DNA of 13,595 bases from Clostridiales bacterium UBA1380 (GTDB lineage: Bacteria > Bacillota > Clostridia > Oscillospirales > CAG-272): NCBI GenBank assembly GCA_002305445.1, contig DBRA01000034.1:16339-29933 (forward strand). Direction: 5' to 3'. Below are positions 7,433 to 13,595 of the stretch, piece after piece. A model generated the notes under the pieces. The model worked only from the letters and a program-made list of their open reading frames with translations, was not told the DNA's origin and ran no database searches. A program made the position numbers and the translations under genes. Positions within the stretch are counted from its first letter, which is position 1. Every line of letters starts with the position of its first letter.

Positions 7433-7460
7433 AAAGTCAATTTTAAACAGAATAAATATT

Positions 7461-7495
7461 CGCGAAGGGTTTCCAAAAAGAACCCTTCGCGTTTT
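7461..7495 (+). terminator. Rho-independent terminator of the second ROK gene
   Basis: A perfect 11-bp stem (CGCGAAGGGTT 7461-7471 with AACCCTTCGCG 7481-7491) and a 9-base loop are followed by TTTT then ATTAT. It lies 28 bases after the stop codon. Confidence 0.9.
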
Positions 7496-7652
7496 ATTAT
7501 GGCAGCGCACAGGGCATTATAAACGACGCGAGGATTTTTATTAACAAATAACGCTTTATTTCGCACGCCGTGTGCGGTTATTATTAATTCGGCTTACACA
7601 GGATGCGACGTTCATGTCGTTTTATTCAGACGTTAAAGGGAGAGGTGCGCAG

Positions 7653-9419
7653 GTGGACATTTTTTTTAACATGTTGACCCTCGCGGGAGGACTCGGTTTC
7701 TTTTTATACGGCATGTCGCTGATGGGCTCAGGCCTCAAGCAGGCCGCCGGCGGCAGGCTCGAATCCATACTCGAAAGATTATCTTCAACGCCGCTCAAAG
7801 GCGTTTTACTCGGTACACTCGTAACGGCGATCATACAGTCGAGCAGCGCGACGACGGTTATGGTCGTCGGCTTCGTCAACTCCGGCCTGATGAAGCTCTC
7901 GCAGGCGATCGGCGTCGTCATGGGCGCTAATATCGGCACGACCGCGACGGGCTGGCTGCTGACGCTTTCCGGCATCACGGGCGACAACTTCCTCATCCGG
8001 CTGCTTAAACCCACCTCGTTTTCTCCCGTTATCGTGCTCGTCGGCGCGTCGCTTGTCATGTTCTCGAAAAAGTCGAGCCGCCGCAGCGTCGGCACCATCA
8101 TGCTTGGCTTCGGCACGCTGATGATCGGCATGAACATCATGAGCGACGCCTCTTATCCGCTCGCTTTATCCGACGCTTTCACAAACATTCTGACGCTGTT
8201 TGCAAACCCGCTTTTCGGCATAATCGCCGGCTGCATTTTCACCGCGATCATTCAATCGAGCAGCGCGTCCGTCGGCATACTGCAGGCACTCTCCCTGACC
8301 GGCTCGATCACATACGGCGCCTCGATTCCGCTCATCCTCGGCATGAACATCGGCGCGTGCGTTCCGGTTCTTCTGTCCGCAATCGGCGCGACAAAGGACG
8401 GCAAGCGCACCGCGATCACGTATCTTTGGTTCAACATAATCGGCTGCGCGCTGTTTATGGTTGTGTTCTACCCGATCAACGCCGTCTGGCCGTTCGCGTT
8501 CATAACTAAAATCGCAAACCCGGTAGGCATCGCGATCTACAACACGCTCTTCAAGGTGGCGTCGACGGTGGTGCTGCTGCCGTTCACTCGTCAGCTCGAG
8601 AAACTGATGTACCTTACCGTTCCGGATTCGAAGAAGGCGGACGAGCGCGGCGACATTTCGGAGATCCTCGACGACCGCTTCCTCGCATCCCCCGGCTTCG
8701 CGCTTGAGCAGGCTCGTACGGTCGTGACAAAGATGGCGAACATCGCCGCGTACAACATAAAAAGCGTGATCGGAATGCTCACCGCTTTCGATGAGTCTGA
8801 GGCGGAGCGCCTCGCGGTGAACGAGGACATTGTAGACGACAGCGAGGACAAGCTCGGCACGTACCTCGTCAAGCTGTCCGGCAAGAGCCTCTCCGAGAGC
8901 GAAAGCAAGGAGATATCTAAGCTGCTCCACTCGATAGGCGACTTCGAGCGCATATCCGACCATTCGCTCAACCTTCTCCGCAGCGCGCGCGAGATACACG
9001 AAAAGAAGGTATCGTTTTCGAATGAGGCGAACGCGGAGCTGAAGGTGCTCGAAAACGCCGTAATCGAGATACTGTCGACAACAGTGAAAGCTTTCGAGAA
9101 CGACGATCCGCTCTTGGCCTCTCAGGTCGAGCCGCTCGAGCAGATCATCGACCTGCTTTGCGACGAGCTGAAAAACCGCCACATCGAACGGTTGAGACAC
9201 GGCGTATGTACGATAGAACAGGGCTTCATCTTTAACGACCTTATCGCCAACTACGAGCGCATATCCGACCACTGCTCAAACATCGCCGTCAGCGTCATCC
9301 GCCTGCGCGACGAAAAGTTTGATACTCACGAATATCTAAACAAGATCAAAAACGAGGATACCGGCGCGTTCCACGACGCATACAACAAATTCAAGGAAAA
9401 GTACTACAACGCCATCTGA
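7653..9419 (+). CDS. Na/Pi cotransporter family protein (NptA/YjbB type) with C-terminal PhoU-like domain
   Basis: 588 aa membrane protein for sodium-coupled phosphate transport. The membrane domain (about 1-315) has the two inverted-repeat signatures of the family, AIIQSSSAT (60-68) and AIIQSSSAS (199-207). Each is followed by a G-x-NIG motif (GANIGTT 91-97, GMNIGAC 230-236). Residues 345-560 are helical and PhoU-like, with two ERISDH motifs (432-437 and 535-540) that in PhoU contribute to metal binding. The GTG at 7653 is chosen because GGGAGAGG sits seven bases before it and because family members begin with a short MDIFxxLxLxGGLxxFLYGM. The in-frame ATG at 7572 would add 27 polar residues and has no clear site. 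Phosphate import or export and a role of the PhoU part in flux control are family-level inference. The 157-base spacer after the upstream terminator shows no convincing promoter or Pho box. Confidence 0.92.
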   Translation: MDIFFNMLTLAGGLGFFLYGMSLMGSGLKQAAGGRLESILERLSSTPLKGVLLGTLVTAIIQSSSATTVMVVGFVNSGLMKLSQAIGVVMGANIGTTATGWLLTLSGITGDNFLIRLLKPTSFSPVIVLVGASLVMFSKKSSRRSVGTIMLGFGTLMIGMNIMSDASYPLALSDAFTNILTLFANPLFGIIAGCIFTAIIQSSSASVGILQALSLTGSITYGASIPLILGMNIGACVPVLLSAIGATKDGKRTAITYLWFNIIGCALFMVVFYPINAVWPFAFITKIANPVGIAIYNTLFKVASTVVLLPFTRQLEKLMYLTVPDSKKADERGDISEILDDRFLASPGFALEQARTVVTKMANIAAYNIKSVIGMLTAFDESEAERLAVNEDIVDDSEDKLGTYLVKLSGKSLSESESKEISKLLHSIGDFERISDHSLNLLRSAREIHEKKVSFSNEANAELKVLENAVIEILSTTVKAFENDDPLLASQVEPLEQIIDLLCDELKNRHIERLRHGVCTIEQGFIFNDLIANYERISDHCSNIAVSVIRLRDEKFDTHEYLNKIKNEDTGAFHDAYNKFKEKYYNAI

Positions 9420-9600
9420 TTTTAAGACGGCCGCCAGATACATCACGACATAACATCGACTCATGCTATTGCCGCGCTTTGTCCGACGCCGCCCGACCTG
9501 TGGCAGCGCCGGACGTGCTGCACACGGCGCGCCGTGATGCGTTGCGGCGGCGATAATCAGGCATACGCGCCGCCTGATATGCGAAATTACAGCCGATGAA
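9420..9600. other. GC-rich intergenic region with several inverted repeats
   Basis: No supportable ORF. It contains a perfect 14-bp palindrome CACGGCGCGCCGTG (9523-9536), flanked by GCA and TGC that can extend it with one bulge. A GTCCG/CGGAC pair lies at 9481-9485 and 9510-9514. A 7-bp stem ATCAGGC/GCCTGAT with a 9-base loop lies at 9556-9578, and GCGGCG (9545-9550) can instead pair with the following CGCCGC. It could be a long 3' untranslated region of the transporter, or a small structured RNA ending at the hairpin at 9608-9629. Confidence 0.45.
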
Positions 9601-9607
9601 AAATATG

Positions 9608-9629
9608 CGGAGTTTACCTCCGTTTTTTT
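9608..9629 (+). terminator. Short rho-independent terminator after the transporter region
   Basis: A 5-bp stem CGGAG (9608-9612) with CTCCG (9618-9622) and a TTTAC loop is followed by seven T residues. An A-run (AAAAA) precedes the stem. The stem is short, but the T tract is good and it lies immediately upstream of the next promoter. Confidence 0.65.
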
Positions 9630-9630
9630 G

Positions 9631-9659
9631 TTTACAAAAACGTCATAATGTGATACAAT
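9631..9659 (+). promoter_or_regulatory. Sigma-A-type promoter of the acyltransferase-fold gene
   Basis: TTTACA (9631-9636) and TACAAT (9654-9659) are each one mismatch from consensus, with an ideal 17-base spacing. Transcription would start near 9666, leaving a leader of about 36 bases before the ATG at 9702. Confidence 0.75.
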
Positions 9660-9701
9660 AAGTTTATAACGAAAACTAATCAGCATGGCATTCGGTAAGA
9701 T

Positions 9702-10634
9702 ATGATTGATATAAAAGAACCCCTTGAGACGGTGCAGCCGGAAAAAGACGCGCCCGAAAAGGAACAGGTTAAATTCGTCCCCTTTGCCAAAAAAGAAGGC
9801 CGGCGGGTAAAAACGCTTTCGCCGATGACAATCGTCGTGCCGTACATAATGGAGACGCGCAACACTGCGTCGAACCTCATCCGCGACTCCGTCGACGCGA
9901 CCGCGCTCGAGCGGTACATTCGCGAAAAGCAGGAGCAGGGGCTGAAAAATTTCGGCATAATGCACTGTATAATCGCGGCGTATGTGCGCGTCGTGGCGGA
10001 GCGCCCCGCGATCAACCGGTATATCCGCGGCCAGCGGATCTGGGCGCGCAACAATGTCGAGGTCGTCTTCGTCATCAAGAGGGAGATGACGCTCGATGCT
10101 CCGGATACGACGATAAAGGTCGCGTTCGACCGGACGGAGACCGCCGAAGAAGTCTATAAGATGATCAACACCAAAATCGACGACTACCGAGCAAACCCGA
10201 ACAGCGATTTTGACAACGTCGCCAAGCTGCTGACGTATCTGCCGGGACTTATATTCCGCGGTACGATCCATTTTCTGCGCTTCCTCGACTATTTCAATCT
10301 GCTGCCGCGCTTCCTCACAAAGATCTCATGCTTCCACGCGTCGTTCTTCATCACCTCGATGGGCTCGCTCGGCATCCCGCCGATCTACCACCACCTGTAC
10401 GACTTCGGCACCGTACCCGCATTTTGCTCGTTCGGCGTGAAGCGCCGCGTATACGAGCCGGACCGGTTCGGCAACATCCGCCGCGTGCCGTATCTCGATT
10501 TCACGTTCGTGACCGACGAGCGTATCTGCGACGGTTATTACTACGCATCGGCCCTGAAGCTGTTCAAAAACATACTGCGCAATCCGTGGCAGCTCGACGC
10601 ACCGCCCGCCCAGGTGCTCGAGGACGTAAAATAA
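9702..10634 (+). CDS. CAT/E2-like acyltransferase-fold protein (2-oxo acid dehydrogenase acyltransferase family), lone and atypical
   Basis: 310 aa, cytoplasmic or membrane-associated. It resembles the catalytic domain of dihydrolipoamide acyltransferases: a core start around 82-110 (MHCIIAAYVRVVAERPAINRYI region), a TxxISNxG-like segment FFITSMGSLGIPP (215-227), and the terminal block DFTFVTDERICDGYYYA (266-282). In E2 and chloramphenicol acetyltransferase the last block carries the catalytic HxxxDG. Here the His position is Glu (E273) while D277-G278 are kept. There is no lipoyl domain or E1-binding domain, and no dehydrogenase genes lie nearby. A hydrophobic and aromatic stretch at about 175-208 is an insert relative to E2 and might contact membrane. 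Residues 1-35 are charged and probably disordered. The ribosome binding site is weak (GGTAAG). It has its own promoter and a shared downstream terminator. The substrate is unknown, and loss of acetyltransferase activity is possible. Confidence 0.7.
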   Translation: MIDIKEPLETVQPEKDAPEKEQVKFVPFAKKEGRRVKTLSPMTIVVPYIMETRNTASNLIRDSVDATALERYIREKQEQGLKNFGIMHCIIAAYVRVVAERPAINRYIRGQRIWARNNVEVVFVIKREMTLDAPDTTIKVAFDRTETAEEVYKMINTKIDDYRANPNSDFDNVAKLLTYLPGLIFRGTIHFLRFLDYFNLLPRFLTKISCFHASFFITSMGSLGIPPIYHHLYDFGTVPAFCSFGVKRRVYEPDRFGNIRRVPYLDFTFVTDERICDGYYYASALKLFKNILRNPWQLDAPPAQVLEDVK

Positions 10635-10639
10635 AAGAC

Positions 10640-10667
10640 AAAGAGACGTCGTATGACGTCTCTTTTT
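10640..10667. terminator. Bidirectional terminator between convergent genes
   Basis: An 11-bp stem (10640-10650 with 10655-10665) around a GTAT loop has core arms AGAGACGTC and GACGTCTCT. A T run ends at 10667 on the plus strand. On the minus strand the stem is followed by a mixed T-rich stretch. It ends the acyltransferase-fold gene and lies directly after the stop of the penicillin-binding protein gene. Confidence 0.88.
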
Positions 10668-10670
10668 GCA

Positions 10671-12770
10671 TTATTGCGAATCCGCTGCGTCGCCGCCGTC
10701 CTCGCCGATACCGAAGTACTTCGAGAAAACATCGCGCACGGCAAAGCCGGCGTCGGTGCCGTTTGCGCCCTGCTCTATGACGCAGGTCGCTACGATTTCG
10801 GGCGAGTCGAACGGCGCGAACGCCGTAAACACCGCGTTCGCGGACTTGTTGACGGCGACCTGCGCAGTGCCGGTCTTGCCGCCGACCACGAGCGGATACG
10901 AGCTGAACACGCGCGCCGCCGAACCGTTTTCGGTAACGCTCTTCATCGCGTTCATGAGCACCCGATAATTATTTTCCGACAGCCTGACCGAGTCGACGAC
11001 CTGCGGCTCCGGCTCGTACAGTATCGCGTCCGTGCCGTACTCGCGGACGCACTTCAGTATGTGCGCCTTCATCCTGACGCCGCGGTTCACGAGCGCGCCC
11101 ATATAGACGCTCATCTGCAGCGGCGTGAACACGTTGTCCGACTGGCCGATCGCCGCCGCTATAGTGTCGCCCGGGCTCCACGCTTCGCCGCCGCCGCCCT
11201 CTCTGTATTCGGGTCCGGCGAGTATGCCGAGCTTCTCGGGCAGCTCGATGCCCGTCGCCTGGCCGAGCCCGAGCGCGCGGCAGTATTTGTTGAGCGCCGA
11301 TATGCCGAGCAGTCTGCCGACCTCGAAGAAGTAGTAGTTGCACGAGACCTGTATCGCCTCGGTCAGGTCGATCTTCCCGTGGCCGATGCCGTACTTTATG
11401 TAAATCCAGCAGCGCGGCTGCGGGTCTGAGTAGAATGTGTATCTGCCCGTGTCGTTTATCACGGTGTCGGGCGTGATAATGCCTTCGGAGAGCGCCGCGG
11501 CCGCCGTCGCGAGCTTGAAGGTCGAGCCGGGCGGATACTGTCCGAGCAGCGAACGGTCGTAGAGCGGCGCGTTCGGGTCGTTCGCCAGCGTCGCGTAGTT
11601 CTCGCTGAACGTCGTCAGGTCATACGTGGGATAAGACGCGAGCACGAGCACTTCGCCCGTCGACGGCTTGATGACGGTCAGCGCGCCCGCAGCGGCGTCC
11701 TCGCCCGACAGCTCCTCGTCATCCTGCGCGCCCTTCTCGGCGATATAGGCGATGTTGTCGCCGAGCGCCTTTTCGGCGATGGCCTGCAGGTTTATGTCGA
11801 TCGTGAGCCAGATGTTGTTGCCGGCGATCGGCTCGACCGTGACCTCGCGCGATATGACGTTGCCGTACAAATCCTCCGTTATCTTCATCTCGCCGTCGAC
11901 GCCGCGCAGATATGTCTCGAACGCGGCCTCGGCCCCGTCAAGCCCGACGATTGCGTCCATCGCGTAGCCCTGCTCGGTGTAGTATTCGGTCTTGTCGGAC
12001 TGTATCTTGCCCGTGCGGCCGATTATATTCGACGCGACGCCGGGAAAGCAGATCACGCGTTCGATCGTGACGTTTACGTCGGAGCCGCGCAGCGACGCTT
12101 CGCCCACCTGCGTCAGCGTTTCGATAGACGCGTCGTTCAGAATGACGTACTGGTTGTTTGACGCGAAGCCGGACGCGACCATATCGAAGCGGTACGCGAG
12201 AAGCGTGTCGGCCTCATCCTCGGTGTAGAGCAGGTTGCCCTTTTTGTCTGTGATGCCGAAGTAGAATAGAAGCTTCGACGTAAGGTCTTCGCAGGATATG
12301 TCCTCGTCGTACTGCAGGTTCTTCAGCGCGCGCGTAAACTTCGCTTTCGCGGCGGAGTCGGAAAGCAGCGCGGCGTCGTAGGCGTAGTCCGGAAACCTGC
12401 CCGAAAACGGCGAGAACGGCTGCTTTAAATTGGCTGTCTGCCCCGTTCTTCCGGCGCATTCGATTATGCCGAGGATGCATGAGTTGGCGCGCGTGTTGCG
12501 CCCTCCGACCGCGCCGTAATCGAGCACGATGTTGTATATCTTTTTATTGACGACAAGAGGCGTACCGTTGCGGTCGAATATTTCGCCCCTGTGCGCCTGT
12601 ATCTTGACGGTGCGCGTCACGGTGTCGGTATACGACGCGACGGCGGTGTAATAATCCTGTCCGGCTATCTGCACGTTTATGAGGCGCGCGATGTAGATGA
12701 GGCTCATCAGCACAAAAAGCGCCGCGAGGACGACATACCGGATAAGATAATCGCGTTTTTTCGGCGGCAT
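10671..12770 (-). CDS. mrdA: Penicillin-binding protein 2 (class B transpeptidase of the elongation complex)
   Basis: 699 aa bitopic membrane enzyme that cross-links peptidoglycan with D,D-transpeptidase activity outside the membrane. A short cytoplasmic basic start (MPPKKRDYLIR) leads into one membrane helix at about 11-32. The class B dimerisation-domain motif is HRGEIFDRNG (60-69). The transpeptidase motifs are S416-T-F-K419 with the acylated serine, S476-C-N478, and K632-T-G-T635. The ATG at 12770 is chosen over an in-frame GTG at 12818 because AAAGGAGG lies ten bases upstream and none precedes the GTG. It follows mreD by 63 bases on the same strand, the usual mre/PBP2 order, so a role in rod or lateral growth is preferred over FtsI-type division. 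The C-terminus ends in an acidic tail (GEDGGDAADSQ). No PASTA domains are present. Confidence 0.92.
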   Translation of the reverse strand: MPPKKRDYLIRYVVLAALFVLMSLIYIARLINVQIAGQDYYTAVASYTDTVTRTVKIQAHRGEIFDRNGTPLVVNKKIYNIVLDYGAVGGRNTRANSCILGIIECAGRTGQTANLKQPFSPFSGRFPDYAYDAALLSDSAAKAKFTRALKNLQYDEDISCEDLTSKLLFYFGITDKKGNLLYTEDEADTLLAYRFDMVASGFASNNQYVILNDASIETLTQVGEASLRGSDVNVTIERVICFPGVASNIIGRTGKIQSDKTEYYTEQGYAMDAIVGLDGAEAAFETYLRGVDGEMKITEDLYGNVISREVTVEPIAGNNIWLTIDINLQAIAEKALGDNIAYIAEKGAQDDEELSGEDAAAGALTVIKPSTGEVLVLASYPTYDLTTFSENYATLANDPNAPLYDRSLLGQYPPGSTFKLATAAAALSEGIITPDTVINDTGRYTFYSDPQPRCWIYIKYGIGHGKIDLTEAIQVSCNYYFFEVGRLLGISALNKYCRALGLGQATGIELPEKLGILAGPEYREGGGGEAWSPGDTIAAAIGQSDNVFTPLQMSVYMGALVNRGVRMKAHILKCVREYGTDAILYEPEPQVVDSVRLSENNYRVLMNAMKSVTENGSAARVFSSYPLVVGGKTGTAQVAVNKSANAVFTAFAPFDSPEIVATCVIEQGANGTDAGFAVRDVFSKYFGIGEDGGDAADSQ

Positions 12771-12833
12771 ATTCGTTCTGCCTCCTTTCCGACAGGATAA
12801 TATTTTAACGCCCGACACGTCGTTTATGACGCA

Positions 12834-13595
12834 TCAGGCGTCCTTCTTTTTGCGGTGATGAAACAGTCTTGCCGCGCCGAGCGTCAGCAGCGCGGGCAGA
12901 AAACACATGATAACCGTCGAGCCGAACTCCGGCGCGACCGCGCTGATGAAAGCGCGCGGCAGCGAGTAGCCCTTCCCCACGGCCGACGTGTATATAAGCG
13001 TCACGGCGGCGCGCACGACGGCGGCGCACGGCACGTATACAAGGAACACCGGTAGCGAATTCGTCAGCACATACCGCGTCACAAGCCCGGCGAAACATCC
13101 GACGAACATATAGACGAGCGGCAGCAGAGATAAGCTCACGCCGCCGAGCGATTCGATGATGAAGCCCGCGAAGATGCCGGCGGCGGTGCCTCCGCGCTCA
13201 CCCTCGAACATCGCGGTTACGATGACGCAGAAGATCATCATGTCCGGCGTCGCGCCGAACGGAGTGTGGCGCGAAAACGCCGTCGTCTGCATTATGGCGG
13301 TCATGACGATGACGGCGCCGTATGCGAGCGATTTTAAAAGCGGGTCGCGCAGCTTTTCGGGCTCGGGCGTCCATGACGCGAGGTAGGCGGCGATCTTCGC
13401 CTTTATCTCCGCATAAAGCTTCTGCGGCGTGCCGGCGGCGGCTTCCGGCGGCGCCGGATGCGCGGCCTTCCTTCCGCCGCGCATATCGTTTGCGGAAGGC
13501 GTGTTCGCGGTTTTATTGCCGTTTCCCGCTTTGCCCGATAAAGACTGGCCGGCGGTATTTATGTTGCGCGCGCCGTCAGCCGGAGACGCTTTCGC
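12834..13595 (-). CDS. mreD: Rod shape-determining protein MreD (5' end beyond the window)
   Basis: Polytopic membrane protein of the elongasome. The hydrophobic C-terminal about 160 residues contain five to six membrane segments (for example SLAYGAVIVMTAIMQTTAF, the segment FAGFIIESLGGVSLSLLPLV and GSTVIMCFLPALLTLGAARL). It ends in a basic tail HHRKKKDA, and PBP2 follows, as expected for MreD. The first ATG in the window is at 13484 but has no ribosome binding site. The frame is open for 37 further codons to the edge with no other start codon, so I treat the gene as partial. The residues before the first membrane segment, at least 85, are hydrophilic and Ala/Pro/Gly/Asn/Lys-rich, whereas usual MreD begins almost directly with a membrane helix. 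This is either a long cytoplasmic extension or a fusion to an upstream partner such as MreC. A true start at 13484 cannot be excluded. Confidence 0.82.
   Translation of the reverse strand, partial: AKASPADGARNINTAGQSLSGKAGNGNKTANTPSANDMRGGRKAAHPAPPEAAAGTPQKLYAEIKAKIAAYLASWTPEPEKLRDPLLKSLAYGAVIVMTAIMQTTAFSRHTPFGATPDMMIFCVIVTAMFEGERGGTAAGIFAGFIIESLGGVSLSLLPLVYMFVGCFAGLVTRYVLTNSLPVFLVYVPCAAVVRAAVTLIYTSAVGKGYSLPRAFISAVAPEFGSTVIMCFLPALLTLGAARLFHHRKKKDA

Noticed and set aside
7536..7565. Pho box (TTAACA-type repeats) upstream of the transporter
   Set aside because: Only one TTAACA (7541-7546) is seen. The expected additional copies at about 11-base periodicity are absent.
7572..7652. Upstream ATG start for the Na/Pi transporter
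   Set aside because: No Shine-Dalgarno sequence. The GTG at 7653 has one and gives the family-typical N-terminus.
8166..9272. 368-residue minus-strand frame inside the Na/Pi transporter
   Set aside because: Antisense shadow with biased composition. The plus strand encodes the recognisable transporter and PhoU motifs.
9336..10271. 311-residue minus-strand frame spanning the intergenic region and the acyltransferase-fold gene
   Set aside because: It would run through a terminator and promoter on the other strand and shows no family motif.
12771..12818. Upstream GTG start for penicillin-binding protein 2
   Set aside because: No ribosome binding site precedes it, and the added 16 residues are encoded by the leader containing the AAAGGAGG site of the ATG at 12770.

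Overview
The window looks like chromosome of a GC-rich Bacillota (Clostridia-like) bacterium. The reasons are the Gram-positive-style ribosome binding sites (GGAGG cores), GC-rich coding sequence with AT-rich intergenic regions, a mreD/PBP2 cell-elongation pair, a NptA-type Na/phosphate transporter with a PhoU tail, and secreted proteins with Thr/Pro-rich linkers, which are common in gut Clostridia. No tRNA, rRNA, CRISPR array, insertion sequence or phage gene was seen. Nothing suggests a recently acquired island. All family names come from motif recognition by eye.

Layout. Bases 2-49 are the tail of an upstream plus-strand gene. Bases 91-3746 hold two plus-strand genes. The first is a secreted VanX-like D,D-dipeptidase with an SH3-like domain. 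The second is a membrane-anchored protein with a helical-repeat region and six RCC1-like repeats. A bidirectional hairpin separates them from a minus-strand pair (6354 down to 3792): N-acetylglucosamine-6-phosphate deacetylase (nagA) and a two-domain ROK/ASKHA-type kinase-like protein. Diverging from nagA is a second, single-domain ROK protein (6572-7432). Its zinc and sugar-binding motifs are intact, but its ATP-binding and catalytic motifs are lost. The AT-rich spacer between the two operons carries a tandem 27-bp repeat and an inverted third copy of its core that overlaps the nagA -35 box.

Next come the Na/Pi cotransporter (7653-9419), a GC-rich hairpin-forming spacer, and a lone chloramphenicol acetyltransferase/E2-like acyltransferase-fold protein (9702-10634) with its own promoter. 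That gene converges on a minus-strand cell-elongation operon: mreD (truncated by the right edge) followed by penicillin-binding protein 2.

How the genes may work together. mreD and PBP2 build the lateral cell wall, and the secreted dipeptidase probably acts on D-Ala-D-Ala outside the membrane. The nagA/ROK locus handles amino-sugar catabolism, perhaps of recycled wall or host glycan. The most unusual point is this locus: one ROK protein keeps the catalytic Asp but lacks the zinc/His sugar site, and the other keeps the zinc/His site but lacks every catalytic motif.
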